Source: Arthrobacter sp. 9V (GTDB taxonomy: Bacteria; Actinomycetota; Actinomycetes; Actinomycetales; Micrococcaceae). From it: a DNA stretch of 64,000 bases. This document shows positions 8,655-19,501 of the stretch, in pieces. The number at the start of each line of letters is the position of its first letter. The stretch's first letter is position 1. The notes under the pieces were generated by a model that did not search any database, had not been told where the DNA came from, and saw only the letters and a list, made by a program, of their open reading frames with translations. The stretch is from the NCBI RefSeq assembly GCF_902506065.1, contig NZ_LR732912.1, positions 2,893,334-2,957,333 on the forward strand. The letters run 5' to 3'. Position numbers and translations under genes: made by a program.

Positions 8655-9769
8655 GCGGATACCGCTTCCAAGACAAGATCAGCCATCCGCTGATCGGCGT
8701 TTCTGATACCAAGGGCTTCGGAATTCCGAGCCATGTCCCTGAGCCTGCTACGGTCCGTCAGCAGCGGAATCAATTCACTCCGGAGCCATTCCGGGCTGAG
8801 GTCTTTGTCATCGATCATCAGCGCGCCGCCTGCCGCGACCAAGGGGGCTGCGTTCAACGCCTGCTCGCCATTTCCGATGGGCAAGGGTACAAAGACAGCG
8901 GGGACGCCCACTGCGGCTACCTCGCTGACAGTTCCAGCGCCGGCACGGGCGAGGATGACGTCGGCAGCGGCGTAGACGTTCTCCATGCCGTCCACGTACT
9001 CAACCTGCCGGTAACCCTCTGCGGTGAGAATGCCGCCGTCGTCATCCTTGACCGCTTTGCCCTTGCCTGTGATGTGGAGGGTCTCAATGCCGGCGGCCGC
9101 CAGTGCAGGCAGAGCGGCAGTGATGGCGCGGTTGATGCTCAAGGCCCCTGAGGAGCCACCCGTGACGATCAACGCGGGACGGTCGGGGTCCAAACCCAGC
9201 GCAGCCTTTGACGCAGGCGCAGCCTGGGTCCTGTCCAATTGCGAGATGGCCCGGCGCATGGGCATACCCACGTGTCGTGCGCCCCTCAAGCGGGTCCCGG
9301 CAAAGGCCACGGCAACATGCCTGCTGAACCGGGCACCGACGCGATTGGCCAGGCCGGCCTTCATGTTTGCCTCATGGATGACGATGGGGATCCGGAGTTT
9401 CCGGGCAGCGAGGTACATGGGCGTGCAGACGTACCCGCCCACCCCCACCAGAACGTCAGCGCGGGACTCCTCCAGGATGTGCCGGGCCTGCCGCACCGCG
9501 CCGCTCAACCGGGCGGGCAGTTTGACGAGGTCCGCTGACGGACGCCGCGGAAAGGGAACACGGTCAATGGTGGCCAGCTGGTACCCGGCCGCGGGGACCA
9601 ACCGGGTTTCCATGCCCGACGGCGTTCCTACAGCCAGGATCGCGGCCTGCGGATGTTTTTCCTTGATGGCATCGGCAATGGCCAGAAGTGGGCTGACGTG
9701 ACCGGCAGTCCCACCGCCGGCAAGGACGACGGATAAAGGCTTCGGCGCGTTTTCGGAATCAAAAGTCAT
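8651..9769 (-). CDS. murG: Lipid II synthase, UDP-GlcNAc transferase MurG
   Basis: Peripheral membrane GT-B glycosyltransferase that adds GlcNAc to lipid I to form lipid II on the inner face of the membrane. In 372 residues it shows the Gly-rich loop [19 protein letters not shown], the second Gly-rich loop [11 protein letters not shown], and the nucleotide-sugar site [17 protein letters not shown] followed by PLPIGNGEQ. It sits between ftsW and murC; the ATG is 6 bases past the ftsW stop, with a four-base overlap into murC. Confidence 0.98.
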   Translation of the reverse strand: MTFDSENAPKPLSVVLAGGGTAGHVSPLLAIADAIKEKHPQAAILAVGTPSGMETRLVPAAGYQLATIDRVPFPRRPSADLVKLPARLSGAVRQARHILEESRADVLVGVGGYVCTPMYLAARKLRIPIVIHEANMKAGLANRVGARFSRHVAVAFAGTRLRGARHVGMPMRRAISQLDRTQAAPASKAALGLDPDRPALIVTGGSSGALSINRAITAALPALAAAGIETLHITGKGKAVKDDDGGILTAEGYRQVEYVDGMENVYAAADVILARAGAGTVSEVAAVGVPAVFVPLPIGNGEQALNAAPLVAAGGALMIDDKDLSPEWLRSELIPLLTDRSRLRDMARNSEALGIRNADQRMADLVLEAVSA

Positions 9770-9775
9770 GAAGTG

Positions 9776-11077
9776 CTAAGTACGCTTTCGTGCGGTCTTG
9801 GACATGAGGCGCGGGAAGAATCCTGAACGCTGTTGCGCCGGCAATTGGCCGCGGGCCAAAGACAACACTACGCCCACGCCGCAAAGGGACATGATCAGCG
9901 CCGAGCCGCCATAGGAGATGAAAGGAAGAGGCACCCCCACTACGGGAAGGAGTTGGGTGACTACGGCCATGTTCATGCTGGCCTGGCCGAGCAGCCAGAC
10001 CATGATTCCACCAGCGAGGGTGCGTTGAAACGGGTCGGTCTGCCGCACCACGACGCGGAAGATGGCGATGCCAAGGATCGCGAACAGGACCAGGACCACG
10101 ATGGTTCCCACAAGTCCCAGTTCCTCGCCGATGATGGCAAAGATGAAGTCGTTGTGTGCCTCCGGCAGCCAGTTGTACTTCTGCCGGCTTTGCCCCAGGC
10201 CCAAACCGGTCCAACTCCCCTGCGCAAGGCCATACATGCCGTTGGTGGATTGAAAATCGAAGTCGAACTGCTCAGTGCATTGCGTCGAGGCGGTCCCCAA
10301 CCACGAGGTGATGCGGCAGATCCGGTTCTGGCTGCTGATGGTGGCAAGGACAGCACCCACAGTGCCCACGACGCCGGCAATGGCCAACATGCGTCCAGGG
10401 ACCCCGGCGAAATACAGCCCGGCAGCCGTGATGGCCGCAATGACAATGACAGTACCGAGATCGTTGCCCAACATCACCAGGACAATAACGAGGCCCGCAC
10501 CGGGAACGACGGGGATGATGACGTGCATCCAACGGTTGAGCAGTTTCTGCTTCCGTGCCAGAACCGCGGCGATCCACACGCAGAGGATCAGCTTGGCCAT
10601 CTCGGAGGGCTGGAGGGTGATGCCCCCGATGTCGATCCAGTTCTTGTTGCCGTTGACTGTGTTGCCCATGACCTGGACCAACGCCAAAAGCACAATCACG
10701 GCCCCCAGCGCCCACCAGGAGAGTTTCTTCATCCAGTTCACGTTGGTCCGCGAAATCACGTACATGGCAATGAGTCCGACAACACCGAAGAGCGCCTGCT
10801 TGAGAGCGTCAGCGTACGGCGATTTGCCTTCGGAGATGGCTTCGACGCTTGAGGCGGACAACACCATCATGATCCCGATTGCCGTCAACGCGAGGGCACA
10901 GCCGAGGATCAGGTAGTAGGTGGAGCTGTTCGGTGCTTTGCTCTTGCCTTCAAGGCTGTCCCAAAAGCCACGCAAGTGCCTGCGGAGCCCTGTTGGGCGG
11001 TTGCCGTCGCCGGATCCCGGCTTGGGCTTCCCGTCCCGGGGTTCTTTACCGCGGGTGCGGGTGGGCGTGCTGACCAT
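9776..11077 (-). CDS. ftsW: Septal peptidoglycan glycosyltransferase FtsW
   Basis: SEDS-family polytopic membrane polymerase that works with the septal transpeptidase FtsI. It has 433 residues with about ten hydrophobic segments beginning near residue 54. Signature pieces are LQPSEMAKLILCVW, the large extracytoplasmic loop around SWTGLGLGQSRQKYNWLPEA with HNDFIFAIIGEELGLVG, and PFISYGGSALIMSL near the end. A basic N-terminal tail of about 50 residues is cytoplasmic. It starts 2 bases after the murD stop and is the only SEDS protein in the window. Confidence 0.97.
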   Translation of the reverse strand: MVSTPTRTRGKEPRDGKPKPGSGDGNRPTGLRRHLRGFWDSLEGKSKAPNSSTYYLILGCALALTAIGIMMVLSASSVEAISEGKSPYADALKQALFGVVGLIAMYVISRTNVNWMKKLSWWALGAVIVLLALVQVMGNTVNGNKNWIDIGGITLQPSEMAKLILCVWIAAVLARKQKLLNRWMHVIIPVVPGAGLVIVLVMLGNDLGTVIVIAAITAAGLYFAGVPGRMLAIAGVVGTVGAVLATISSQNRICRITSWLGTASTQCTEQFDFDFQSTNGMYGLAQGSWTGLGLGQSRQKYNWLPEAHNDFIFAIIGEELGLVGTIVVLVLFAILGIAIFRVVVRQTDPFQRTLAGGIMVWLLGQASMNMAVVTQLLPVVGVPLPFISYGGSALIMSLCGVGVVLSLARGQLPAQQRSGFFPRLMSKTARKRT

Positions 11078-11079
11078 TG

Positions 11080-12654
11080 TTACTCCTTGGTGGTCGGTGC
11101 CTGCCCTTCCACAAGCTCGCGTACTGCCAGGATGAAGGCGTCGCCACGGTGAGCGTAGGAAGAGAACTGATCCATGGATGCAGCCGCCGGTGCCATCAGT
11201 ACGGTGTCGCCAGGCGTTGCCACTTGGGCCGCCGAGGCCACGGCCCGGGCCATGATGGTTTCACCGTAGATCGGCGAAGCGGCGTCTCCGGCTGCGGTCT
11301 GCACTCCTTCAGTGTCGCCCTTCGAAGATGCGATCACGGGGACATCGGGTGCGTGTCGCTGGAGGGCGCCCTCCAATGCCTCGGTGTCAGTGCCTATGAG
11401 CACAACGGCTTTGATCCTTGGCGCGTGCTGTTTGACGAGGTCGTCGTAGTTAACGCCTTTGGACAAGCCGCCGGCAATCCACACCACCTTCTGAAAAGCC
11501 GAAAGGGCGGCGGACGCAGCGTGCGGGTTGGTCGCCTTGGAATCATTGATCCACAACACATCGTTATGGTTGGCCACCAGCTGAATGCGGTGGGCACCTG
11601 GAAGGTAGTTGGCAATTCCCTGTTTCACTGCTGCCGCATCAACGCCGTACGCACGGACCAGGGCAGCTGCCGCGAGGGCATTGGCCACCATGTGGCGGGG
11701 TGCCACTGGGCCGAGATCGGACATTGCAGCAAGCTCCGCGGCGGAGTCTTTGCGTTCGGCTATGAATGCCCGGTCAACGAGCAGACCATCCACGACGCCC
11801 ACCATGCTGATGGCCGGAGTGTTGGTGGTGAAGCCGATCGCCCGGCAGCCCTCAACGACATCGGCGTTCTCCACCATGCGTTCAGTTTCAATCTGGTCGG
11901 CATTGTAGATCGCCGCTTTTTGGGTGTTCTCGTACACCTTGGCTTTGTCCGCGAGGTAGGAAGCATAGGAACCGTGCCAATCCACGTGGTCCTCTGCAAC
12001 GTTCAAGCAGACACTGGCTACGGGAGAGAGCGAATGGCTCCAATGCAGCTGGAAGCTGGAGAGTTCCACAGCGAAGGCATCGTAATCCACCGGATCCCGG
12101 AGTGCGTCAAGAATCGGGGTGCCAACGTTTCCCACAGCTATTGCTTTGAGCCCTGCTGCCTGCAGCATGGATTCAGCCATACCCACCGTGGTGGTCTTGC
12201 CGTTGGTGCCGGTAATCGTCAACCAGTCCGCGGTCTTATGTCCTGCCCGCACCCTCAATCGCCACGCAAGCTCAACATCTCCCCAAACGGGGACATGCTT
12301 GCGCTTCGCAGCGGCAAGCAAGGCTTGGTCGGGGCGCCAACCGGGCGAAGTCACCACAAGGTCAGGCAAAGCTTCATCGATCAACGGGAGGACGGTAACG
12401 GCGTCCTCTCCCAGCAGCACATCAACAGCGCCCACAATCTTGAGGGTGTCGGCCTGGGCTTTGGCCTTGGCGCTGGTGGCGGCGTCAACCACCACCACCT
12501 TTGCGCCGAGTTCAATCAGGGTGTCCGCGGCTGCAAAGCCGGAGACACCAATGCCGGTGACCACAACGCGCAGACCAGCCCAGTCTGCATCCCAACTGGT
12601 GAGGGTGCTCAGCCTGTCGGTGTTGGACGAGGTCATGTCGGGGCTTTCGTTCAC
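11080..12654 (-). CDS. murD: UDP-MurNAc-L-alanine--D-glutamate ligase
   Basis: Mur ligase that adds D-Glu to UDP-MurNAc-L-Ala. The start is set at GTG 12654, whose GTGA overlaps the mraY stop by four bases, matching the other cluster joints; ATG 12636 is the alternative. The protein has about 524 residues with [20 protein letters not shown] near the N-terminus, the ATP loop [22 protein letters not shown] and the C-terminal [12 protein letters not shown] and WIAGGLSKG motifs. It is somewhat longer than E. coli MurD (438), with insertions in the C-terminal third, as in other actinobacteria. Confidence 0.96.
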   Translation of the reverse strand: MNESPDMTSSNTDRLSTLTSWDADWAGLRVVVTGIGVSGFAAADTLIELGAKVVVVDAATSAKAKAQADTLKIVGAVDVLLGEDAVTVLPLIDEALPDLVVTSPGWRPDQALLAAAKRKHVPVWGDVELAWRLRVRAGHKTADWLTITGTNGKTTTVGMAESMLQAAGLKAIAVGNVGTPILDALRDPVDYDAFAVELSSFQLHWSHSLSPVASVCLNVAEDHVDWHGSYASYLADKAKVYENTQKAAIYNADQIETERMVENADVVEGCRAIGFTTNTPAISMVGVVDGLLVDRAFIAERKDSAAELAAMSDLGPVAPRHMVANALAAAALVRAYGVDAAAVKQGIANYLPGAHRIQLVANHNDVLWINDSKATNPHAASAALSAFQKVVWIAGGLSKGVNYDDLVKQHAPRIKAVVLIGTDTEALEGALQRHAPDVPVIASSKGDTEGVQTAAGDAASPIYGETIMARAVASAAQVATPGDTVLMAPAAASMDQFSSYAHRGDAFILAVRELVEGQAPTTKE

Positions 12655-13760
12655 AGCAGCACCACCCATTCAGCGTAGAAAATTCCAAGACCCGCGGCAA
12701 CGAAGAGGCCCGCGAGGATCCAGAAGCGGACCACAACGGTGACTTCTGCCCAGCCCTTCAATTCGAAGTGGTGTTGCAGGGGTGCCATCTTGAAGACACG
12801 TTTTCCGCCACTGAGCTTGAAGAAGCCCACTTGGATGATGACGGACAAAGTAATGAGAACGAAGAGCCCTCCAATGAAGGCGAGCAGAAGTTCGGTGCGC
12901 GACAGGATGGCGAAAGCCGCAACGGCACCGCCAATGGCCAACGAGCCCGTGTCACCCATGAAGATCTTGGCAGGTGAGGTATTCCACCAGAGGAATCCCA
13001 CCAGGGCGGCACTGAGAATCGCGGCCAGCAGGGCAAGGTCCATGGGGTCGCGGACCTGATAGCAGCCACTGCCGGCTTCCCGGGGTGACCCACAAGCCTG
13101 GTTGTTCTGCCAAATCCCCATGATGGTGTAGGCACCGAAGACCATAATGGACGCTCCGGCGGCCAATCCATCCAAGCCATCGGTGAGGTTAACGCCGTTG
13201 GTGGCTGCGGTGATGATCAAGTTGGACCACAGCACAAAGAGGATGGCGCCCACCACTGTGCCGCCAAATGCGAGGTCCAGCCACGGGATATCGCGCACCA
13301 GGGAAATCTGGGTGGAAGCCGGACGAAGACCGTCCTCATTGGGGAACTGCAGGACCAGCACTGCAAAGATGATCCCCACAGCCGCCTGCAGGATCAGCTT
13401 GGCCCGTGCGTTGAGGCCCAGGCTGCGTTTGTTGGAGATCTTGATGAAATCGTCGAGGAAACCCACAAAGCCCATACCCACCATGAGGAAGAGCAGCAGC
13501 AGTCCCGAGGCAGAAGGGCCTGCGGAGTCCGGATTCATCATCCACATGATCAGGTGCGTCACAAAGTAACTGATGAGCACGGCAGCCACCACTACGGTTC
13601 CGCCCATGGTGGGAGTGCCGCGCTTTGTGTGGTGGGACGTGGGCCCATCGTCCCGGATGAATTGTCCGTAGCTCTTGGCCACAAGGAACTTGATGAACAG
13701 GGGTGTCCCGATCAGGGCCACCAGAAGGGCGACGCCGGCGCCGATCAAAAGTGCAATCAC
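12651..13760 (-). CDS. mraY: Phospho-MurNAc-pentapeptide transferase MraY
   Basis: Integral membrane enzyme that transfers phospho-MurNAc-pentapeptide to undecaprenyl phosphate, giving lipid I. In 369 residues there are about ten transmembrane segments. Catalytic and diagnostic motifs are the FLDDFIK Asp pair, [20 protein letters not shown] and [15 protein letters not shown] start at 13760 overlaps the murF stop (GTGA). It is the target of several nucleoside antibiotics in other bacteria. Confidence 0.98.
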   Translation of the reverse strand: MIALLIGAGVALLVALIGTPLFIKFLVAKSYGQFIRDDGPTSHHTKRGTPTMGGTVVVAAVLISYFVTHLIMWMMNPDSAGPSASGLLLLFLMVGMGFVGFLDDFIKISNKRSLGLNARAKLILQAAVGIIFAVLVLQFPNEDGLRPASTQISLVRDIPWLDLAFGGTVVGAILFVLWSNLIITAATNGVNLTDGLDGLAAGASIMVFGAYTIMGIWQNNQACGSPREAGSGCYQVRDPMDLALLAAILSAALVGFLWWNTSPAKIFMGDTGSLAIGGAVAAFAILSRTELLLAFIGGLFVLITLSVIIQVGFFKLSGGKRVFKMAPLQHHFELKGWAEVTVVVRFWILAGLFVAAGLGIFYAEWVVLL

Positions 13761-15247
13761 AGCAGCTCGTTCCCTTCGCTTGCGGCAGCTTCATCCGCGC
13801 TTTCTCCGGTGGGCTCGGCCCGTGGAGGTAATGCTATCCGATCACCCAAATGCCGTAGTCCCACGCCGTTGGAGGACTTGAAGAGCACAAGGTCTCCGGG
13901 TTCCAGCTCATTTTGGAGAAGCTCATAGGCTTCTTCCATTGTCTCCGTGAAGGAACACTCATCCCCCCAGGAGCCTTCCTGGATGGCGGAGACGTAAAGC
14001 GCACGCGCCTCACGTCCCACCACCACCAAACGGGAAATGTTCAGGCGCACCACTTGGGTGCCCACTGCGGTGTGCTCACGGATGGAGTCCTCGCCCAGTT
14101 CGAGCATGGCTCCAAGGACGGCCCACGTCCTTCTGCCTTGTCCCAGGTCCGCCAATGTTCGAAGGGCGGCCCGCATGGATTCGGGGTTGGCGTTGTAAGC
14201 GTCGTTGATGATGGTAACGCCGTCTTCACGTTCCGTCCGCTCCATCCGCCATCGGCTGGCCGCTGACTGGGAACTGAGCGAAGATGCGATGTCAGCGGCC
14301 GGGATGCCGGCGGCGAACGCGGCGGCGGCTGCTGCCAACAGATTGGTGACGTGGTGGCCACCGATCAGGCGGCTTCGCACCTGAACTGAGGGACCGCCGT
14401 CGGGCAGCACCAAATCAAAATCAGGGAAGCCTTGATCGTTGACCACAACGTTGCGCGCTTCCACCTCTTCGGTGGTAGCAGGCGAGGCCGTGAACCCCAG
14501 CACCTTGGCCTTGGTTCGGGTGCGCATGGCAGCAACGCGGCCGTCATCGAGGTTGATCACGGCCGTACCGTGCTCGCCCAGGGCTTCCACCAGTTCGCCC
14601 TTGGTCTTGGCAATGTTCTCCACGCCGCCGAACTCACCGGCATGCGCCGTGCCAACCACCAGAACCACGCCGATGTCCGGCTTGACCATTTCTGCCAGGT
14701 ACTTGATGTGTCCCAGTCCGGTAGCCCCCATCTCGATCACCAGGAAGCGGGTACCGGCGTCTGCGGCAAAGACAGTCAGCGGGACGCCCACCTCGCCGTT
14801 GTACGAGCCCTGCGGAGCCACCGTGGCACCGGCGGTGGAAAGCACACCTGCAAGCAGGTCCTTGGTGGTGGTTTTGCCGGCGGAACCGGTGATGCCCACC
14901 ACCGTAAAGTCTTCACCGCGGCTCTGACGCTCAGCACGGATGCGGCTGACGGACTCGGCTGCCAGCGCACCCATGGCCAACACCGCGTCTTCAACCACGA
15001 CGGCGGGATATGGGCGGCCGTCGGCGTCGGCCACTTCACGTTCGGCCAGAACCAGGACGGCACCGCGTTCGAAAGCGGCGTCAACGAAGTCATGTCCATC
15101 GGCATGCTCGCCGGGTTTGGCAACATACAAGGATCCGGGCGTCGCTTCCCGGGAATCAGTGACGACGGAAGTGGGCACGATCACCGGATCTCCGGTCAAT
15201 CGGCCATGGGTGATGTCGGCGATCTCCGCCGCAGTAAGTGCAATCAT
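13757..15247 (-). CDS. murF: UDP-MurNAc-tripeptide--D-Ala-D-Ala ligase
   Basis: Adds D-Ala-D-Ala to the UDP-MurNAc tripeptide, completing the pentapeptide precursor. The 496-residue protein has the MurF N-terminal domain ([17 protein letters not shown]), the ATP loop [13 protein letters not shown], the substrate-domain motif [14 protein letters not shown] and the C-terminal [15 protein letters not shown] and [12 protein letters not shown] motifs specific to MurF. It starts 6 bases after the murE stop. No ddl gene is present in this window. Confidence 0.98.
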   Translation of the reverse strand: MIALTAAEIADITHGRLTGDPVIVPTSVVTDSREATPGSLYVAKPGEHADGHDFVDAAFERGAVLVLAEREVADADGRPYPAVVVEDAVLAMGALAAESVSRIRAERQSRGEDFTVVGITGSAGKTTTKDLLAGVLSTAGATVAPQGSYNGEVGVPLTVFAADAGTRFLVIEMGATGLGHIKYLAEMVKPDIGVVLVVGTAHAGEFGGVENIAKTKGELVEALGEHGTAVINLDDGRVAAMRTRTKAKVLGFTASPATTEEVEARNVVVNDQGFPDFDLVLPDGGPSVQVRSRLIGGHHVTNLLAAAAAAFAAGIPAADIASSLSSQSAASRWRMERTEREDGVTIINDAYNANPESMRAALRTLADLGQGRRTWAVLGAMLELGEDSIREHTAVGTQVVRLNISRLVVVGREARALYVSAIQEGSWGDECSFTETMEEAYELLQNELEPGDLVLFKSSNGVGLRHLGDRIALPPRAEPTGESADEAAASEGNELL

Positions 15248-15253
15248 CTCGGT

Positions 15254-16900
15254 TTAGGACTCTATCCGCTGGTCCGTTGAAACGCTGAATCCCTTGGATG
15301 TCAAGGCGGCCCGCAATTCCACTCTGTCGTCCAGTGCAAGATTCACGCCCTTGACCTCTTGCCAGACCTCGTGGCCACGCCCGGCAATGAGAATGGTGTC
15401 TTCGCTGGTGGCCTTGTCCACCGCCAGTCGGATGGCAGCATCCCGGGGGTAGGACTCAATAATTTCGCTGTCCAAGTTCTCCGAATCCCTTGCAGCGTAG
15501 GCGCCCTGGAGGACTTCAGCACGGATTGCGGCTGCGTCTTCGTCGTGGGGATCGTCGTCGCTGATGATCACGACGTCGGCCAGGCGGGCGGCGATTGCGC
15601 CCATGGTGGGGCGTTTACCTTGGTCGCGCTGGCCTGTTGCTCCGAAGACCACAATGACCCGGGATCCCTCTTTGGGCGAGCGAACGGCTTCCAAGGCACG
15701 GGACAAAGCGTCAGGATTGTGGGCAAAATCAACAACCGACGCCGGCTCTGTGGAAACGAGCTGCATGCGCCCGGGAACTGCCACGGTGAAGGGGTCATGC
15801 GCATCCAAGGCTGCCTGTAGCGCGACTTCGTCCACCCCGGACGCCAGCACCATAAGGGTGGCCAAGGCTGCGTTGGCAACGTTGAAGTCGCCCGGCAGGC
15901 CGGTGTGAACGCGGAGGCTGGCCCCGCTGGCATGTCGGAGTTCGAATTCCGAGCCCAGTCCACGCGTCGTAACGGAGGCAACCTTCCAGTCGGCCTCGGC
16001 ACTGCCTGCATCAAGGGGCTTGGTGGCCAGGGTGGTCACCGGGATGTCGGCCGTCCCGGCCAGCTGGCGGCCCCACTGGTCGTCAACCGTGACCACAGCG
16101 CGCCTGGCTCTTCCGGGAGTGAAAAGTTCGGCCTTGGTTCGGAAGTACTCGTCCATGCTGCCATGGAGGTCCAGGTGGTCCTGGGTCAGATTGGTGAATC
16201 CAGCGACGTCGAACATCACCCCGTCCACACGGTGGAACGAGATCGCGTGGGAGGAGACCTCCATGGAGGCTGCGTCCAGGCCCCGTTCGCGCATCAGGGC
16301 CAGCAAGGCGTGGACATCCGTGGACTCCGGCGTGGTGAGGAGGCTGGGGATCGGCTGCCCTCCTGCAAGAATCTCGATGGTCCCGATCAGCCCAGGCTTC
16401 TTGTCCAAGGCATTCAGCAGGGAGTTGATGAAATAGGTGGTGGTGGTCTTTCCGTTGGTACCGGTGACCCCGAACAGCGCAGGGAACCCTCCCTCGGCGG
16501 GCTGGCTGCGGTAAATCAGCGCGGCCAAGCGTCCGACGGCGGTCCGCGGCTCGGCAACAATGAGTACCGGCACGGGCTGCTCACCTGCCAGCGCAAGCTG
16601 CCGTGCACCGGCGTCGTCCGTGACAACGGCAACCGCCCCTGCCTCGATTGCCTGCGGAACAAAGTCCGCACCGTGGCGGGAGGCCCCCGGCAGGGCCATA
16701 TAAAGGTCGCCGGCTTCGACGGCCCGCGAGTTCAGGGTGATACCGGTCACTCCCCTGTCCCGGCTGGCGTCGGGGACGGCCACACCGAGTGTTTCCGCGA
16801 TGATGGCCAACGGCACTGCAGCCACGGATGCGGGACGAAAGCCTGTGTGGCCGGCATCCGGCGTCGTGGCGTTGGTAGCTGCCTCATAGTGCTCTGACAC
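15254..16900 (-). CDS. murE: UDP-MurNAc-dipeptide ligase MurE, probably L-lysine adding
   Basis: Adds the third, diamino residue to the stem peptide. The 548-residue protein has the ATP loop [29 protein letters not shown], the EVSSHAISFHRVDG and DHLDLHGSMDEYFRTKA motifs and the C-terminal VFGATGQRDQGKRP motif. At the position where diaminopimelate-adding enzymes have DNPR, this one reads DDDPHDED (residues 448-455), so the arginine that contacts the free carboxylate of meso-DAP is missing. That fits the lysine-containing peptidoglycan known for Arthrobacter. GTG start; it begins about 100 bases after the ftsI stop. The N-terminal 30 residues are low complexity. Confidence 0.95.
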   Translation of the reverse strand: MSEHYEAATNATTPDAGHTGFRPASVAAVPLAIIAETLGVAVPDASRDRGVTGITLNSRAVEAGDLYMALPGASRHGADFVPQAIEAGAVAVVTDDAGARQLALAGEQPVPVLIVAEPRTAVGRLAALIYRSQPAEGGFPALFGVTGTNGKTTTTYFINSLLNALDKKPGLIGTIEILAGGQPIPSLLTTPESTDVHALLALMRERGLDAASMEVSSHAISFHRVDGVMFDVAGFTNLTQDHLDLHGSMDEYFRTKAELFTPGRARRAVVTVDDQWGRQLAGTADIPVTTLATKPLDAGSAEADWKVASVTTRGLGSEFELRHASGASLRVHTGLPGDFNVANAALATLMVLASGVDEVALQAALDAHDPFTVAVPGRMQLVSTEPASVVDFAHNPDALSRALEAVRSPKEGSRVIVVFGATGQRDQGKRPTMGAIAARLADVVIISDDDPHDEDAAAIRAEVLQGAYAARDSENLDSEIIESYPRDAAIRLAVDKATSEDTILIAGRGHEVWQEVKGVNLALDDRVELRAALTSKGFSVSTDQRIES

Positions 16901-17002
16901 GTGGTTCTCCGTTGGTGCTCGTGGAACGACCGGCTGGGGGCCAGCGGCGCCCGGTCCGTAACTGATGGATCGATATTTGGCCGAAACAGACGCCCAAGAA
17001 GC

Positions 17003-18799
17003 TTACTTGACGAACTGCGGCAACCGCGCGGGCGTTCCGGTGGATGGTGCCACGTTGTAGGTCCGCAGGACCTGTGACATCACGGACCGGAACACGGGAC
17101 CGTTGGTGACGCCATAGATGTTTCCCTTGGGCCGCTGCAGCACAACTTCCACAATGAACCTGGGGTCATCCATGGGTGCCATGCCCACCATGGAGGCCGT
17201 GAAGCCGTCAAACCCTGGCAGCCCATCCTCGCGGGGTGCCTGCGAGGTTCCCGTCTTGGCTCCTACGCGGTAGCCGTCAATGGCTGCATCCTTGATCTGG
17301 CCCTCGGTCACGGCGCTTTCCAGGATGTCCCGGACCTGCTGGGCAGTCTCCTTGGAGACCACCTGGCGTGAGTCCTTGGCGGGAACTTTTTGTTCCTCGC
17401 CTTCAGGAGTGATGTAGCTGTCAATGAGTCTTGGCTGCAGCATCACGCCATCGTTGGCAATGCTTTGGAACGCGCGCACGGTCTGGAGAGTCGATTGGGA
17501 GACACCTTGGCCGAAGAGCACCGTGTACTGCTGGCGGTCATCCCACTGTTCAGGCTTGGCCAGGATGCCGGTGGCTTCCGCGGGCAGGCCGATGTCCGTC
17601 TGCTCACCGATGCCAAATTTTTTCAGCCAGTCGTACCGCTGCTCCTTGGTGAGCCGGCTGCCTGCCATCACTGTCCCTGTGTTCATTGACCATCCAAGGA
17701 TTCCGGCGAGGGTCCGCTCTTCAGTGCCGTGCTCAAAGGCGTCGGTGAACGTCTGTCCATCAATGGTGTAGGCCGAGGGGATGGTGAAGTGGTCCAAGGG
17801 AAATGACTTCCCTTCCTCGATGACGGCAGCGGCGGTGATCATCTTTTGTACGGAACCGGGTTCGTAGGCGGCCGTCACGGACCTGACTCCGCGGTCCTTG
17901 GCATCAACTTTCCCTGGGTCGTTGGGGTCCGGCGAATTGGTATCTGCGAGGGCAATGAGGTTGCCGGTCTTGGTGTCCATCACAATGATGGAACCCCACT
18001 CGGCATTCATCTTGTTGACCTGGCTCTGGATGGCCTGCTGGGCAAAGTACTGGATGTCCGTGTTGAGGGTCAGCTTGACGTCGCTTCCATCAACGGCCGG
18101 GGTGAGCTCATCGGTCGCCACAGGAATCCTTAGTCCATCAGCACCGATTTCGAACACCCGCTTGCCTTCAACACCACGAAGAATCTCGTCCTGCGTTTGT
18201 TCTATCCCGGCTTGACCACTGGTTCCGTCCTTCAGGAACCCAACCACGCCGCCGGCGACGCTGCCGTTGGGATAAACGCGCTTGCTGACACCCTCGGCGC
18301 TCAGTCCCGGGATGTAGAGCTTGGAAATCCGGTCTTCAAGCTCCGGCTTCACGTCCTTTGCCACCGTGAAGTACTTCTTCTCTCCGGTCAATGACTCGCG
18401 GATGGTGCTTTCATTAGCCCCCAGAAGCCGGGCGAGGTCGGCAATCCCCTGATCACGGGTGATCTCGTCCAACTTCTCAGTTTTTTCATTGAAGCGGTGG
18501 AAGGTTTGCGTACCGGTGTTGACTGTCTGGTCCACCACGATGTTGTAGCGGATAACACTACTGGCCAGGACTGTACCGTTGGCGTCCACGATCTGTCCCC
18601 GCTCAGCAGGGAGAACCTGGGGCCTGAGACGGCTTGCCAGGGCAGCCTCAGCCATCCCGCCCATGTCCAGGCCCTGGACCATGAAGAGCTTGCCGCCCAC
18701 CACCAGAAGCAGGGTCAGCATGATGCCAAGGCCAACGCGCAACCGCTTTCTTGCCGCCGGCGTCTTCGTTTTTATCGATGTGCCGGGGTTCTTTGCCAC
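17003..18799 (-). CDS. ftsI: Septal transpeptidase FtsI/PBP3 (PbpB)
   Basis: Class B penicillin-binding protein that cross-links septal peptidoglycan together with FtsW. Of 598 residues, about 1-20 are cytoplasmic and basic, 21-45 form a transmembrane anchor (LRVGLGIMLTLLLVVGGKL), 50-240 the dimerisation domain with RGQIVDANGTVLA, and 270-590 the transpeptidase domain. Active-site motifs are visible: the SxxK serine in EPGSVQKM, SxN in GWSMNTG and KTG in VGAKTGTSQ. There is no C-terminal PASTA repeat. GTG start with AAGGAA upstream. Confidence 0.97.
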   Translation of the reverse strand: MAKNPGTSIKTKTPAARKRLRVGLGIMLTLLLVVGGKLFMVQGLDMGGMAEAALASRLRPQVLPAERGQIVDANGTVLASSVIRYNIVVDQTVNTGTQTFHRFNEKTEKLDEITRDQGIADLARLLGANESTIRESLTGEKKYFTVAKDVKPELEDRISKLYIPGLSAEGVSKRVYPNGSVAGGVVGFLKDGTSGQAGIEQTQDEILRGVEGKRVFEIGADGLRIPVATDELTPAVDGSDVKLTLNTDIQYFAQQAIQSQVNKMNAEWGSIIVMDTKTGNLIALADTNSPDPNDPGKVDAKDRGVRSVTAAYEPGSVQKMITAAAVIEEGKSFPLDHFTIPSAYTIDGQTFTDAFEHGTEERTLAGILGWSMNTGTVMAGSRLTKEQRYDWLKKFGIGEQTDIGLPAEATGILAKPEQWDDRQQYTVLFGQGVSQSTLQTVRAFQSIANDGVMLQPRLIDSYITPEGEEQKVPAKDSRQVVSKETAQQVRDILESAVTEGQIKDAAIDGYRVGAKTGTSQAPREDGLPGFDGFTASMVGMAPMDDPRFIVEVVLQRPKGNIYGVTNGPVFRSVMSQVLRTYNVAPSTGTPARLPQFVK

Positions 18800-18841
18800 G
18801 TTGATTCCTTGCTGCTGGCCCTGCTTCGGTGGTTTGACGAT

Positions 18842-19501
18842 CTACTGCCCTGGTGCCTTTTGCATGGGTGCCGGTACCGATCCCCCATGAAGCTCAACAG
18901 GAGCGACGGCTGCTGGAGACGCAGGGGCTGCTGCCGGCGTGGACGGAGTGGCAGCCGGAGTGGCATCGGGCTTGCGGCTCTCCAGCGGATCCTTGGTAGT
19001 GACCGACGGAACCACATCAATCAAGCCCTCAACGGCCGGAGCAGCAAGCAGGGCACCGGGGTTATCCCCCTTGACCGCCGGTGAAGCCTTGCCCGTCACC
19101 GCCATGGTGTTCAGATCGATCTGACCCTTGACGGTCGAAGCAACCATTCCCAATTCTGCAGCCTTCGCCGCCAGGTTCTGCGGAGCTTCGTAGTTCTGCT
19201 TCTTCTGTGTCAGGTCCTGGTTTACCTTGTTCAGCGTGGCAGCTTCGGCTTTCAGCTGCACCAGCTGGTACTGGGCTGTGGACACGGAGATGTTCAACAC
19301 CAGGACCGTCAGGAGTGCGGCCGCCATCGCTACAAAGCACAGGACCACGAATGGCGTCCTTCGCTTGCCTGGCGCACTGCGTACAACTGAGAGAGGAGTG
19401 CGTGCCTTGCGGGCAGTATCGGGCTTTCCTGCAGGGACCGGAAGCGCACGTGCGGCACTGCCCGCCGTGGAGGGCAAAGTCTTCGCTGCGGCGTTGCTCA
19501 T
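18842..19501 (-). CDS. FtsL-like bitopic division protein
   Basis: The 219-residue product has FtsL topology: about 55 basic cytoplasmic residues, one transmembrane helix (about 54-75, [21 protein letters not shown]) and then a short coiled coil ([18 protein letters not shown], about 81-110). The remaining third is Pro/Ala/Ser-rich and probably disordered. Primary sequence similarity to FtsL proteins is low, so the call rests on topology and on its position between rsmH and ftsI, where ftsL is normally found. The ATG overlaps the rsmH stop by four bases. Confidence 0.82.
   Translation of the reverse strand: MSNAAAKTLPSTAGSAARALPVPAGKPDTARKARTPLSVVRSAPGKRRTPFVVLCFVAMAAALLTVLVLNISVSTAQYQLVQLKAEAATLNKVNQDLTQKKQNYEAPQNLAAKAAELGMVASTVKGQIDLNTMAVTGKASPAVKGDNPGALLAAPAVEGLIDVVPSVTTKDPLESRKPDATPAATPSTPAAAPASPAAVAPVELHGGSVPAPMQKAPGQ

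Noticed and set aside
11077..12678. 533-codon plus-strand frame opposite murD
   Set aside because: Antisense shadow; murD on the minus strand has complete Mur ligase motifs.
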